The translations under genes and the position numbers were made by a program. A stretch of DNA of 64,000 nucleotides from Pegoplata infirma (Eukaryota > Arthropoda > Insecta > Diptera > Anthomyiidae). Below the pieces are notes generated by a model, which was given only the letters and a program-made list of their open reading frames with translations, was not told the origin of the DNA and did no database searches. Every line of letters begins with the position of its first letter. Position 1 is the first letter of the stretch. Below, piece by piece: positions 1 to 11,719 of this stretch. The DNA lies in the NCBI GenBank assembly GCA_963921195.1, contig OY992539.1:98092964-98156963 (forward strand), written 5' to 3'.

Positions 1-960
1 CCAGGGGATTTATAGTTATCAAAGGAAGATAAGGCGTACCTGATCGATTCCTCAGAAACTACCCTAGATGCTATATACCAGTTCCTACAAGTAGTATAAC
101 CAACAGGACTCTCAATAATATCTGTATTTATCGTTTTCACTTTGCATCCTGGAAAGTGAGTAGATAACAGAATATCATTGACCTCCTGTTGGTTGTTTGT
201 GTAGGTACCATCTGGCTTTCTGAGGGAATCAAGCTTCGCTGAACTGTCTTTTTGAAAGACTTTACAGAGCCTTGCCGTATCCCTCGTACCATTTACCTCC
301 TCACAGAAAGTCCTATAAGACTCAAGTTTGGCTTCCCGCACTTTTTTCTTATATTCCTTTTGCATGAGGTGGTAATTGTTCCAGTCAGCATCCTTTCGAG
401 ATTTTAAGGCTCTATTCAGAAGCTTCCTTGAACTTTTTCTCAGCTTACCAAGTTCCACGTTCCACCAGGGGACTGAGTTACCTGGTCTGCTTTTCCTTAA
501 CGGACAAACAGTCTCATAGCAGTCAGTTAAAGTTTTACCCAATTTCTCAGACTCCACTTCAACCGACCCTATACAACTAGGTATTGGGATGGGACGTAAT
601 CTTTGATGTAGTAGTTCCTCAAACCTCTCGGCCCTGTGGGATTGTTGGTTTATCAATCCCAAGCCTAAAGTCGATGTAGCGGTGGTCCGACAAGGATACC
701 ACATCAAGAACACGCCAATCCCTTATCATTGTACTCACCTTACTGTTAGATAAGGTAAGATCAATGACCTGTTGTCTTAGTTGAGTGACAAACGTTGGAG
801 AATTTCCAACATTTTGAATCACCAGATTTGAAGACAAGATGAAGTCCAACAATTTGTTACCTCTAGAGTTGCAAAAAAGCTTAAGCTAGCGGAGTCGATC
901 GGTATGCTTGAAGGTAGGTCTAGGACCAATATTTCGGGTAGTTACAAACATCAGCACAAA
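1..960 (-). pseudogene. Non-LTR retrotransposon ORF2 fragment (endonuclease end, linker, RT start)
   Basis: Read on the minus strand, 852-619 encodes the end of an EEP-type endonuclease. It carries LLDFILSSN and the late catalytic motif SDHRY. At about 640 a one-base frame change leads into a second open frame running to position 1. That frame contains PWWNVELGKLRKSSRKL, the linker typical of jockey/I-type ORF2 proteins, then SSFDNYKSPG near positions 1-30, which is the start of the reverse transcriptase domain. The element therefore continues beyond the window. Above about 865 the frame degrades and the DNA changes to another fly repeat (palindromic ACCACTCTGTGGT near 975), so the 5' part is lost. 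The frame break and truncation show a dead copy. The I versus jockey clade assignment is an inference. Confidence 0.85.
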
Positions 961-1094
961 CTCATTATATCCTGTACCACAGAGTGGTGTAGGTTATAAA
1001 TAGTTACATGATTTTTAAATAATTTTACAAGCACAATTAAATATTTCTGAAATTTTGATTAAATTGTGCAATTTAAATATTTTATGGTATAGTA

Positions 1095-1235
1095 TTTCTT
1101 GTTTTTTGAGAACCGGTACCAGGATCATACCCGGGAATCCGGTATTCCCGGGAATACATCTAGAGCCGGGAAACCGGTTCCAGAACCGGGAATTATCGAT
1201 AACCTGGAAATAGGGGGCTCTAGTTAAAAGTATAA
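1095..1235. repeat. ACCGG/CCCGGG palindrome-rich patch
   Basis: Short overlapping palindromes (GGTACC, CCCGGG, ACCGGT-like) recur in a GC-richer patch surrounded by AT-rich DNA. Similar text occurs at 21,405-21,540 and inside the element at 43,866-45,208. No coding potential is seen. It may be the remnant of an element whose arms are made of such motifs. Confidence 0.5.
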
Positions 1236-1591
1236 AATTATTGTTTGCTATAAAAAAAAATCTAGGGTAGTTCAGGCATTTAAAGGCCATTTTTGCACTC
1301 AGAAATATAAAAAATCTAACTGTCTTCTTTCAGATGCAACCCAGTGTGCAACGTTTCGAGGTGGTTCTTTATTTCGATCTTTTATCGAATCTCATACGAA
1401 AAACTGAATCACTTTCGATACGTTATCAAGTCTACTTTTTTAGTCTTTTTCGATCTTGTTATGAGAAATTTTTGGTTTAATATTTCGGGTCTATATTTTG
1501 TCGAAAAATTTATCGTATTTTGAATAAATAAAAAAAAATAATAAAAATTTAATTATTTTATTTTTTTTCAAACTAATTTTGAAATTTTGTT

Positions 1592-3141
1592 TTGGGATTC
1601 CCATTTAATCATCAATATTTTCGCTATGGACAGTCCTCCTCTAAATTTAGAGGACTCTTTTTTGATGCTTTACCTCCGGACAAAAATGATGATTGCAACC
1701 AATACGATCCATTGGAAATTTCAAACATTGATGCTCAATTAGCTAATTGTAATGATGATACTAATCAATACAATCCCTTGGAAGTTTCAAACAATGATCC
1801 TCAACAAGCAAACGATAGCTTTCTAAATAATGGAGTCATCGAAAACCATGTTAAAACTGGTGCTATACCAAAACAGAGAATCCATATTATTGAAAATGTT
1901 GAAATTACGCATCAAGATAACTGTAAGTCATTATTTCCAAAGAAAGATAACACCATAACATATGAAGACCCTATATCCATATGTAATAATGACGATTTTC
2001 TTCTTGTACAACGTAAACGCAAGCGGTTAAATGATGTAAAAATAGATTTATCTAATTTAAATTCGAAAAATACATTACACAATAAGCCATTAGTTTATGA
2101 TAATAATTCAAGTACTCAAAATAGATTCGCTCTTTTAGGCGAGCTTAATAATGAATCTGATGGTGCTTCGGGTGGTAGTAACAAGCATTGCATGTTTAAT
2201 AGGAATATTCCAAAACCCCAGAAAAAGTCTCCACGTATGTGTCCTCCAATATTCCTTTTTAATGCAGACATTAAATCTTTAGTTAATCAGCTTAAGGAAA
2301 AAAAAGTTGTTTTTAAAATTGTTAATAAAACCCAGGGAAAAAGCAAATTGTATTTGGCTGATGTGGCTACACATGCAGAAATAATGCAACTGCTACGCGA
2401 GGGGAAAATTGAGTCTTATTCATATACTCCAAAACAACTCAAACAAAGTAGTTTGGTGTTGAGAGGTTTGTACTATCAAACCGAATTGGAGATTATTAAA
2501 AAAGAATTAGATGCTATATTACCAAATACATTTCATTCAGTTTCAAAATTTAAAACTCCTTCTTCCATTAAGAATAATTTTGACACCGGGCTATTTTTAG
2601 TAAGGGCAAGTGAAGTTATTTCCATCAAATCTATTTTAAATCAGATTATTTCATGGGAAAAGCCGAAGATCTATGGGAGGGAAATCCAGTGTTGGCGTTG
2701 TCAGCACTGGGGACATTTCTCAAAAAATTGTAATCGGGAGTTTGCCTGCGTTAAATGTAAAGAGTCTCATAAGCCTAAAGAGTGCAAGATAAAAAAATAC
2801 GATAAAAATGTGTCCCCATTCTGCGTAAATTGTGAACAAAATGGACATCCAGCTAATTATAGGGGATGCCCATTTTATAAAAGATTGATACTAAAAGAAA
2901 ACTTGTTCAGGAAAGTAGGGAGAGAAAAAACACTGTATCTTTAAACGTTTCAAATGCTTTAAATAAAACCAATTTCGTATCACAAAGTCAAACTTTTTCT
3001 AATCTATTTAAAAACACAGCTTCTACGGTGACAGAAGCTGTTGGAAGAAAACCTCCACTTATCGAAGAATTTTTGAAAGTGGCAAAGCTTCTATGTGATC
3101 CAGGTATCGTAGCCTTAGACAATATTCAAATTTCTTTTTAA
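1592..3141 (+). pseudogene. Gag-like ORF1 of a jockey-type non-LTR retrotransposon, frameshifted
   Basis: The main open frame (1592-2944) encodes a protein with a low-complexity Asn/Asp-rich N-terminal half, then a region resembling the PRE_C2HC domain (about residues 270-360, starting LKQSSLVLRGLYY), then three cysteine/histidine knuckles: CWRCQHWGHFSKNC (CX2CX4HX4C), CVKCKESHKPKEC, and CVNCEQNGHPANYRGC. This order fits the nucleic-acid-binding ORF1 of jockey-like elements. The frame opens with a TTG. An ATG at 1626 in another frame gives MDSPPLNLEDS and reaches the main frame through a T-run at about 1655, so a 1-nt loss there is likely. At the other end the frame shifts near 2890; the continuing frame runs to TAA at about 3141. 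Two frameshifts indicate a dead copy. ORF2 is not recognisable downstream. Confidence 0.85.
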
Positions 3142-4150
3142 TTTAAGATTGATATTATTTTAAAATTCAACGAAAATTCTTTAAAAAAGAATATGGGCAT
3201 GCCTAACTCCAGATGGTCTATTCTACTAGGATTCTCTGTAAACCTCTGGATTAATTGGAAAATTGTTAAAGCAATTAACTTAAGCAATTTCCCTAAAACT
3301 TTCACTTTAATTGAAAATAAATTTTTAACTAAATGTCTGAACACAACAGTGAACATATTTTAGGGTCAAGTGAAGTTTAACGAGTTTTCAATATTAGTCA
3401 TTTGTTGGTTTTGAGGGCTTGTCCTGCAAATAAAAAAGCCTATATCTCAACAAGACGACTTGATAAACTTCTTTTGATGACAGATTTCTCTTAAGGACGA
3501 AAAAAATATACAAAATGTATTCTTAAAATCTCTACAAGAACTATATAGAGCAGAGAAATTTATTCCACGTAATTCCTTTCAATAAAATTTTTAATAAATT
3601 GAAACAAATTTATAATTGTTTTAACAAATATTTTATTTATTATAATTACTGTTTTTTACCATTATATTTGAATTGTACGTGTATACAGATTATGTTATAC
3701 ATGTTTCTTACTTAAATTTAATATATAATTTTTTTATTTTATTTTTTTTTTATTTAATATACTCAATTATTTTTTTGGTATGTTTCTTAAAATTATCATT
3801 ATTATACTTCATATTATTTTTTTTTAATGAACATCATATATTACACATATGTAAACATACATATACTTGTAAATATTTTATTTGAATTATCTCTATAATA
3901 ACCATAATAATATTTTTTTATATTAATTTTCTAAAAAATTTTACTATATAATATAATGCAAATTTTCTACATGTAGGTATGTTATGTATGAATTAGGGTA
4001 TAGAGAAAATTTAAATTTTTCAATTGCGAAAACAAAAAATTGCAAAGTCTTTCTGTCATCCTTAGCGCTGAACAGATCATATGGAAATTTCTTTCTGAAA
4101 ATCCATACAACTAATCTGTAAAAATTAAACGAAGCAACATTAGACGTTCA
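3142..4150. other. AT-rich stretch without a recognised gene
   Basis: The part just after ORF1 could hold decayed ORF2 or 3' sequence, but I could not align it. The section 3,590-4,020 is very AT-rich with T-runs. Small open frames here are uninformative, and nothing else is supported. Confidence 0.4.
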
Positions 4151-5060
4151 AATTGTATAGGAAAAACGAACAAGCAAAGCAGTTCAATAAATGAGAATAT
4201 GGTATAAGAAAAACAGAGTGAAAACTTATTGTTCAAAATTTTTCAGTTGCTTTCACAACTTGAGAAAATCAGCCAAGGGGAGTCTATGGACCATGTCCAT
4301 GGACAGAAAATTAGAACCCATTATCTGCAGTGTATCTCTTGCGAACGCTAGACAACTACAAAGCAAGTGTTCTGTTGTCTCATCATCCTCGAGACAAGCT
4401 GCACACAAGATGTCTGATAAGACACCCAATCTCACCATATGACGAGCACAGGTATTGAGTACCGTTATTAGGCCAGTAAGTCTTCGATAGTCTTATCTAC
4501 TCAGACTAAGTAGATAGTTCGCTACTTTCTTGTCTGGTCTGATCTCAAAGCGTTTAGTATTCTTCCATATTGACTCATTATAGCATCTTTCCATGAAAAT
4601 TGATTTCTTATGAGAGTTGACGGATCATCCATGTCAACCCTATACCAATCTGAGGTTTCGGATTGTGAGGAGTTGTATCAGAACCAACATTTGCCAAAAT
4701 CGGCAATCTCGTTTCCCCGTATTCCCCTATGACCCAAAACCCAAAGAAGACAGACCATACTCTCAAATGAGACTTCATCGAGTCTACTCTTACACTCCTG
4801 GACAATTTTAGATGAAGTGATTTTAAAATCTAGTGTTCTAAGCGCTAGATTCTGATGTTTCTATCTCTCCATGTCTTTTCACTTAACCAGGTCGCTACGT
4901 TCAAAATAACAAACACTTCAGTTTGAAATATTGTAGCCATTTTTCCCATAGAAATATAACATTTGGTCGCATCGTCCAAATACTAACCAGACCCAGAGCC
5001 ATTTAAGGTACTAGATCCAGGCGTGTGGAAAGTGCCAGTGTAATTTGGACCCGACTCCCT
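4150..5060 (-). pseudogene. Non-LTR retrotransposon ORF2 C-terminal fragment with RNase H
   Basis: Read from high to low coordinates, the minus strand shows a decayed RNase H domain (near 4,930-4,970 KMATIFQTEVFVILNVATWL, then near 4,690-4,735 GHRGIRGNEIAD, the conserved GHxGxxGNExAD block). After it come YRRLTGLITVLNTCARHM near 4,440-4,490 and a CX2C-HxC cluster, CAACLEDDETTEHLLCSC, in the 4,253-4,438 frame. This order is typical of ORF2 3' ends in RNase H-bearing non-LTR elements (I/LOA-like). Several frame changes and an in-frame TAA near 4,497 show it is dead. The 3' UTR should lie below 4,253. It is on the opposite strand to the gag-like ORF at 1.6-3.1 kb, so it is a separate insertion. 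Confidence 0.85.
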
Positions 5061-5237
5061 TCGATTTATTTAATTTTTGGGTATGTTGTTGTACGTCGTA
5101 CATGAAACTTGCACACCAATCTTCAGCCTTTTATTTCAAACTAGTGTTAAGTAGGGATGAGATTTCCATGCAAATGCTTGTTTTTTTGTCAATAGTCTAA
5201 AAACGATATCAAGAAATTTGCGTTAAAATGGCATCGA

Positions 5238-5392
5238 TTTGTTTTTGCATATTTCTGCATATTTTGGTGAAAATGCATATTTTTGCATATTTTGGTGAAA
5301 ATGCATATTTTTGCATATTTTGGTTTTAAATGCAATTTTTGTACATATTTCCAACTTTTAAGTGCATATTTTTGCATATTTTGGCATAAATT
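5238..5392. repeat. Minisatellite with GCATATTTTGG core
   Basis: About five imperfect units of roughly 28 bp built from GAAAATGCATATT + TTTGCATATTTTGGT. A second, homologous array with the same flanks (GATTTCCATGCAAATGC upstream, TTAGCAAAAACACAAATT downstream) lies at 30,790-31,035, so array and flanks move as one repeat family. Confidence 0.8.
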
Positions 5393-5489
5393 AGCAAAAA
5401 CACAAATTAAAATTATTTGTTTCAAAAACTTTTTAAAATTTTAAAACTTTACTTCGAAAAAAAAAAAAATTTCCTTTTAATTTTTTTTT

Positions 5490-6531
5490 ATATGTTAGAT
5501 GTTCCTAATACTGAAAAACATGTGTCCCGTAAATTTCTGAATAGGTTGTTTAGATAGCCCTATATGAAACTAAGAAAATTGCGTTTTTCAAATTTTCAAA
5601 AACTGGGCTTAGGAGGCGTGGTCAAATATTGGAAAAATGATAAAATTTGTGGCAAGTTTCCTTGATTAAATATTAATCACATTAAAATGGAATGCACCAC
5701 AATGTCAAAAATTTACATTCTTATATAGTTTTGTATGGGCTATCGATTAAAAAATTTTTTTTGGAAAATTTTCAGAACCCGTTCTGAAATTTTCCATTTT
5801 TCAAAAAAGTCAATTTATTAAAAATCCGGCCACTTTTATTTTTCTTTTTTAATTTTTTTTTAAAAGTTTAGATGTTTGTCCATCCACACAAAAAAATTCA
5901 GAAACACGTTCATCGTTATTTTCGAGAAAATCGCATTTGAACTTTAAAATCATAACAATTTTGTAATTTGCTTGTATTTCTTTGTTTTAACGTTGCGAAT
6001 GATTAATATTAATTGCATAAATATTTCTCATACGCTCTGCTGAAACAAGAAAATACAAGCAAATTACTAAATTGTTATGAAATTTAAAATTCAAATGCGA
6101 TTTTCTCGAAAAAAACGAAAAGTGTGTTTCTGAATTTTTATGTGTGAATTTTAAAAAGAAAATAAAAAGTGGTCGGATTTTTGATAAATTGACTTTTTTT
6201 AAAAATGGAAAATTTCAGAACGGGTTCTGAAAATTTTCCGAAGAAAAAATTTTTTTTCGATAGCCCATACAAAACTATATAAGAATGTTAATTTTTGAGA
6301 CTGTCGTGCATTCCGTTTTAATGTGATAAATATTTAATCAAGGCAACTCGCCTCAAATTTGACCATTATTTCAATATTTGACCACGCCTTCTAAGCCCAG
6401 TTTTTGAACATTAGAAAAACCAAAAACGCAATTTTCTTAGTTTTATATAGGGCTATCCAAACAACCTATTCAGAAATTCACGGGACACATGTTTTTCTGT
6501 AGCGAAACATTTGGTGTGGAATGCCTCATAA
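5490..6531. mobile_element. Foldback element, TGAGGCATTCC family, copy 1
   Basis: A near-complete palindrome. The left arm, from about 5,510, carries AGGCGTGGTCAAATATTGG and CAGAACCCGTTCTG. The right arm ends at 6,531 and carries the same text inverted (CCAATATTTGACC-like, CAGAACGGGTTCTG). Arms are about 480 bp with a small AT-rich centre near 6,010. The right end reads GGTGTGGAATGCCTCA. The left end lacks the matching TGAGGCATTCC terminus, so it is truncated or rearranged. No transposase frame is present. Related copies: 11,406-11,715, 30,694-32,567, 31,462-32,489 and 52,207-52,882. Confidence 0.85.
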
Positions 6532-6559
6532 TTGGCTTTTAATTTTTTCTTTCCTAGTT

Positions 6560-6690
6560 ACTCTTTTTCTTCTCAGATTTTGTCGAAAGAAGAATTATCA
6601 GATTTTCTCTAAAGAAAAATTTTCAGATTTTTCCTATAGAAAAATTTTCAGATTTTCCTAAAGAAAATAAAAAAATTATTTATTAAAAAA
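6560..6690. repeat. Degenerate TAGAAAAATTTTCAGATTTT minisatellite
   Basis: Imperfect units of about 30 bp of the form AGAAAAATTTTCAGATTTTCC. The same motif class recurs at 7,020-7,130, 7,448-7,660, 40,190-40,420, 56,450-56,775, 57,745-58,300 and 59,500-59,640. Confidence 0.6.
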
Positions 6691-7028
6691 TAAAAATTAT
6701 TTTATTCGACCTTTAAAATTTTATATATTGATAAGGTTTATTCTAGCTCAAGGTTTTTATTTTCTTAACTAATTAAAACTATGATATTCTTATAGAATAA
6801 TTTTCAAGAAAATTATTTGTCTGTTTTAAAAAATGTGATATGGCAAATTCCGAACCACGTGTCGATTAAGTCTTGCAAAAAAATGACTAACATAAATAAA
6901 TTTAAAACAGACAAATAATTTTCTTGAAAATTATTCTATGAGAATATCATAGTTTTAATTAGTAAAGTAAATAATGATCTCGAGCTAGAATAAACCTATT
7001 CAAAATAGAAAATAAAAAATTCTAAGAT
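6690..7028. mobile_element. Palindromic repeat with CACGTGTCGATTAAGTCTTGC centre
   Basis: Left arm text GGTTTATTCTAGCTC...TATAGAATAATTTTCAAG is repeated inverted on the right (CTTGAAAATTATTCTATGAG...GAGCTAGAATAAACC). The centre contains CACGTGTCGATTAAGTCTTG. Partial copies occur at 37,325-37,455, 38,395-38,490 and 49,905-50,095. No ORF is present and the superfamily is unknown. Confidence 0.75.
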
Positions 7029-7133
7029 AAATTTGCAAATTATTTCTATAGAAAAATTCTAAAATTATTCTTGTTGAAAAATTTCGTATTTTTTCTGGAG
7101 AAAATTTTAATATTACAAAACTTTTTTCATATA

Positions 7134-7445
7134 CAGTCGAACCCGGTTATAACGAACTCCGAGGGACCAGTAAAAATAATTCGTTATAAGCGAAGTTCTC
7201 TATAAGCGGGGTATATTTTTTATCAACCCAGTTTTATTTCCAAAAAATATAAATAAATTTTATCAAAATTATAATATAATACAAAAAAATCCAACCTTTT
7301 GTTATTTTGTTAAACATGATTGCCACTCATTTAAAAATATTTATGGGAGTTCGCTATAATAAGGTAAATACACATGAAATTGTGTTCGTGGACCATAATA
7401 AGCAGTTAATTTTAACCGAGGATTCGTTATAACAGAGTTTGACTG
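7134..7445. mobile_element. pogo/Tigger-like MITE with TA duplication
   Basis: The termini CAGTCGAACCCGGTTATAAC and, inverted from the right, CAGTCAAACTCTGTTATAAC match over more than 30 bp and are flanked by TA on both sides (7,132-7,133 and 7,446-7,447). A CAGT terminus, a GTTATAACGAA motif and a TA duplication fit pogo-type members of the Tc1/mariner superfamily. At 312 bp it has no transposase and is non-autonomous. It sits inside a TAGAAAAATT minisatellite tract. Confidence 0.85.
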
Positions 7446-7659
7446 TATATAGAAAAATTCCCAGCTATTTTTCCTTTAAAAAATTTTTAGACATTTTTCA
7501 TAGAAGAGAGTCTATAAAAAAATTTCTCCCATAGAAAATTTCTCAGATATTTTTTAAGTATAGAAAAATTCGCAAATTATTGCTAAAGAAAAATTTTATA
7601 TTTTGTCTTAAGAAAAATTCTCAAATTTTTCCTAAAGACAATTTTCAAATTTTTGCTTA

Positions 7660-8950
7660 TACAAAGTAAGTCTACCGAAATAATCAAAATTCCGTTACCG
7701 ATATAAAAATAGTTGAAAGTTGAATAATTTAATAGTTTAAAAATTTAATTTTTAACTACACCCTATTACAAACATACATATAATATTTTAAATATACAAT
7801 ACTATTTTAAAAGCATAATAAAGGTATATAGTTATATTTAGTTATTTAAAAATACCTTCAAAAGTATTATTTCCATATTCTACACAGTAATTAAAAAATT
7901 CTTAAATTGTATTATTTACAATTACATGTATTTACAAAAAAATAAAACTAAATAAAAAATTAATTAGGTAATACTAGAAATAAACATAGAAATATATAGT
8001 CATTTGATATGCAAACGCATTGAGGATGCAGTTTTTAGACTGCATTTAATTTAAAATACAACACAATCAATCTTAAATACGATTTGAAATTTTTTGTAAC
8101 TTACGTATGTTTGCTTTTCAGATGACGATATACATGTAGTATTTAATTAAATTCAATACATATTTTGTAGGAAAAAAAATTTTAAGAAAAACAAACAAGT
8201 AAACAGATTTGTATACACTCCGTTATACTTGGGCATTGGGGTAGAGCAAAAACGGAAACAAAAAAAAATTTACAGACCAAAAATAAATTTACAGACCAAA
8301 AAAAAATTTACCCTAAAAGCACTTTTCCAGTAATATCAATAGTTTACAACCAAACTGCGCACTAACCGCGAATACTTTTTTGTATGTAATATGGACCGCT
8401 AGCTAAACTCAAAAATGTCATCGAAACAATTTTTCATGGATACGTTTTTTTTAAATAAATTTTTTAGCATTTTTTGGTGGATCAGATCATAAGCTTACCC
8501 GCGATAGACCAGAATATTATGAAAATGCGTTTTTTTTATTAAAAAGCTATTTTTAATTTTTTTTAATATAAATCGTCGTAAATTAAATTTTTTGTATTTA
8601 TCATAAAAGCCTAAACCTTTACAAAGATAACAAAAAATTATTCGATTAATCAATGAGAATATCGAATAAAAAATGATATTAAAAAATATTTTTATTAACA
8701 AAAAAATAAACAATTTATACAAAAAAATTCATAAGAAAACTTAAAATTTAAATAATTTTAAATTTTAAGTTGGTGTGAGTCGTTGGAGGAATCGTTTTCC
8801 CTATTCATAAATGTTTACAAATTCATTTTTACGTTATTTACGCCTAAAAAACACCTAAAATATTTTGTATTGTTTTCTATAACCATGAAATATTTCATTT
8901 GTTAAACAAATATACAAAAAAGAAACTTGTAAAAAATTGTGTTTTTCTTG
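7660..8950. other. AT-rich stretch, nothing recognised
   Basis: Very AT-rich DNA with A/T homopolymers. There is a short duplicated AAATTTACAGACCAAAAA at about 8,265-8,305. No coding frame, TIR pair or RNA gene could be supported. Confidence 0.4.
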
Positions 8951-8964
8951 TGGGGTTTTAATTA

Positions 8965-9187
8965 GGAGGATTATTTTTCCGCTTGTCCGATTTGCCACCA
9001 AACAGCTTATGACCATAAAACATAATCGTGCCAAACTTCAGGAGTATAGCTCTTTTATTTTGGACAATATCATGCCCTCCACAGACAGACAGCGTTAGAA
9101 TGTCTTAGAATCGATCACTGATCAATAACATATTTATTTTATGAGATCCTACACTGATATTTCGGTACTGTAGTTGGAGGGTATAAA
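8965..9187 (+). mobile_element. DINE-1-like repeat, 3' part (copy A1)
   Basis: Carries the family order GTCCGATTTGCC, TAGCTCTTTTATTTTGGAC, a short CAGACAGACAG tract (GTCY class), AATGTCTTAGAATCGATCAC, then CTGTAGTTGGAGGGTATAAA at the 3' end. Structure and motifs fit DINE-1/INE-1-like Helentron-associated elements. The 5' part is missing or diverged. Confidence 0.65.
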
Positions 9188-9189
9188 AA

Positions 9190-9905
9190 AATAGCTGTTC
9201 CATTAATTGACATAAATTATTTGATTTATTCGTTATTCGAAAATCGTCATTTTTAAATTAATCGAACATGAGCTTGGCTTTGTTTAAAGACTCTTTTAAC
9301 TACCTTAGTGTTATTTGGGTGTTCTTACATATAATTAGTCATAACTTTGACGATAACCCATAGATTTTCATTAAACCAACTTTGTTATCTTTGTTAAGGA
9401 TCAGGATTATAAGACAGAAAAAAAAAATTTTTTTACAATTTATAAATTTTTCGATCACCCAAATTTTGATTTTCTTACTGAAAAACTATTTTTGTCAAAT
9501 GTCAATTCCACGCAATATAATGAACTGATTGTAAAACAATGGTTGAACAATTTGTTGCAAATATAATTCTATTGAACATGATTTTTATCGCGAGTAGATC
9601 GCATGTATACAACGCAAAATGTAAGGAGAATAGTCAAAAAACCTCCAAAAAACCCAAAAAAAAATTTTATAATTACTGAATCCGTGACAAATTTGTTTGA
9701 TAATTTTTTTCAGTTAAGTGGTCTATAATACATAACAAAAATATAGTCACGTTTCGTGAGCAGAAACGTTGTAAACTAGAGTATTTAAATATTATCTAAT
9801 ATTTTCAGTTAAAACAAAAAAAATAAAAAAAGTTTTGTTTTTCACTTTGTTTGGAACTTTCCGATTTTTGAATCAAAAGAGGAACAAAAAAGATTGCCCT
9901 ACAGT
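9190..9905. other. Unassigned AT-rich stretch
   Basis: No gene, TIR pair or tandem structure recognised. It lies between two DINE-1-like copies in opposite orientation. Confidence 0.4.
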
Positions 9906-9907
9906 TT

Positions 9908-10360
9908 CAATATGTTTATACCCTCCAACTATTGTCATTCCGTGTGTAACGCATCAAAATATCGGTCTAGAATCCCATGAAGTATATATATTTATGATCA
10001 GTGATCGATTCTAAGACATTTTAGCTATGTCCGTTCGTCCGTGTGTCGGTCTGTAGTTAACACGATGCAGTCCAAAAAAAATAGCTAGGCTACCGAAATT
10101 TTGCACGATTATGTCTTATGTCCCTAGGCAGGTTAAGTTCGTAAATGAGAAAAATCGGAAAAGGGGGGAAAAAGTTTCCCCTTGAAGAACTAAACCAACC
10201 TCTTAAAAAAACAATTTTTTTAAAATGATTATTTTGTGCTTTGTTTAACAAATGCAACATTTTTATCTACAAGAAGTTCAAAGTCCTGCATTTGGACCCA
10301 GAAAATTAGAAAATTTTGCGTGGAATATTTTTTTTTTAAATAATAATGTACTTGTATGAT
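9908..10360 (-). mobile_element. DINE-1-like repeat (copy A2), 5' truncated
   Basis: Begins on the plus strand with TATACCCTCCAAC (the inverted 3' end). It continues through TGTAACGCATCAAAATATCG, GATCGATTCTAAGACATT, a short GTCY tract and AACTAAACCAACCTC to ACTTGTAT. There it is cut by the CCCTGC-ended element that follows. Confidence 0.7.
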
Positions 10361-10367
10361 GAGGCAT

Positions 10368-11375
10368 CCCTGCAAGCATTTCGATACGAAGAAGATACCC
10401 TAGCGTATCGCCTGGAAGATAAATAGTATTGCCGGGGATATCCTCTTCGTATTGCGGAAGAAACCCCCGTTGGGAGAAATCGTGTCCCGAAAGCAATACG
10501 TCCAGCAGATACGAAAGCAATTCTTCTGGAAGATAAATTGGCAATATTGCCAGATAATCATTTGGAAGATAATTTGAAGATATCATTGAAATTTTACCTA
10601 GAAAATATTGCCAGATATTTGCATAAACGTTTGAGGAATATAATTTAAAGATGTTGATAAAATCATGGTTTTTATTGTATTTACATGAAATTATTTAGAT
10701 AATAATTTACAAAAAATCTGAAATACAAGGAGCTTACATATTAGATCATGATAAAGAACATAATGTATAAATGCTACAGAACCCATCTTTTGGCACAATA
10801 TTTATATTTCTGACTTCTTTCAGGACGTCAGGGCTTCTAAGATTTTTATTACTTATTCAGTTGTCCTTGACCCACTAACCTTTAATTTATGTAATTTTCG
10901 GGACCTAATGGAGAAAAAATTCGGTTTATTTATGTTATAATGCTTTTATTGCTTTCGAATTCACTACTTACCTCAAAAACACAGTTATAACAAATTATTG
11001 TTTGATTTATTTAACATTTATTGCATAAAACCCCCGAAAGACTAAACAATGAAAAGAAAATATATTTTTGACATACATAAATAAAATATTTTGAATTTCG
11101 TATTTTTTTCATCCGTATGATACGAGGAAGATATCGTATATATATCGCGCAGGTGAAAAATCACCTGGAAGATAAATTTTCGATAATCTGGCGATTTTAT
11201 CTACTTTATAAATACCAAAAAATAAATATTTTTTTTTTTAAATATTGCTAAAATATCCTCGAAGTGATAAAAGGAAGATTTTCAAAAATACTACTTTGAT
11301 GATTTTTTATTACGATAAAAAGAAGATATTGCCGCAATTTCTCCTAGGCGATATTTCTTCCAAATGCCTGCAGGG
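10368..11375. mobile_element. TIR element CCCTGCA...TGCAGGG with AT duplication
   Basis: The left end CCCTGCAAGCATTT and, inverted, the right end CCCTGCAGGCATTT form terminal repeats. Each is flanked by AT (10,366-10,367 and 11,376-11,377). ACTTGTATGATGA occurs just outside both ends. The interior repeats GGAAGATAAAT at least four times and holds no convincing transposase. It belongs to the CCC...GGG group with 2-bp duplications. Superfamily unknown. Confidence 0.65.
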
Positions 11376-11405
11376 ATACTTGTATGATGATGTACTTGTA
11401 CATAT

Positions 11406-11715
11406 GAGGCATTCCACACCAAATGTCCCGCTACAGAAAAACAATGTGTCCCGTAAATTTCTGAATAGGTTCTTTGGATAGCCCTATAAGAAACTAAGAA
11501 CATTGCGTTTTTGGTTTTTCATATTTTCAAAAACTGGGCTTAGGAGGAGTGGTCAAATATTGGAAAAATGGTCAAATTTGTGGCGAGTTGCCTTGATTAA
11601 ATATGTATCACATTAAAACGGAGTGCACCACAATGTGAAAAATTTACATTCTTATATAATTTTGTATGGGCTATCGATTAATTTTTTTTTTTTGGAAAAT
11701 TTTCCGAACCCGAAA
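11406..11715 (+). mobile_element. Half-element of the TGAGGCATTCC foldback family
   Basis: A single arm beginning TGAGGCATTCCACACC and following copy 1's arm through GCTTAGGAGGAGTGGTC and GTATGGGCTATCGATTA. It stops near GAACCCG, where copy 1 has its CAGAACCCGTTCTG. The second arm is absent. Confidence 0.75.
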
Positions 11716-11719
11716 TTTA

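Noticed and set aside
4608..4811. Overlapping open frames on both strands at the RNase H fragment
   Set aside because: The true signal is the GHRGIRGNEIAD frame; the annotated-length frames are shifted shadows.
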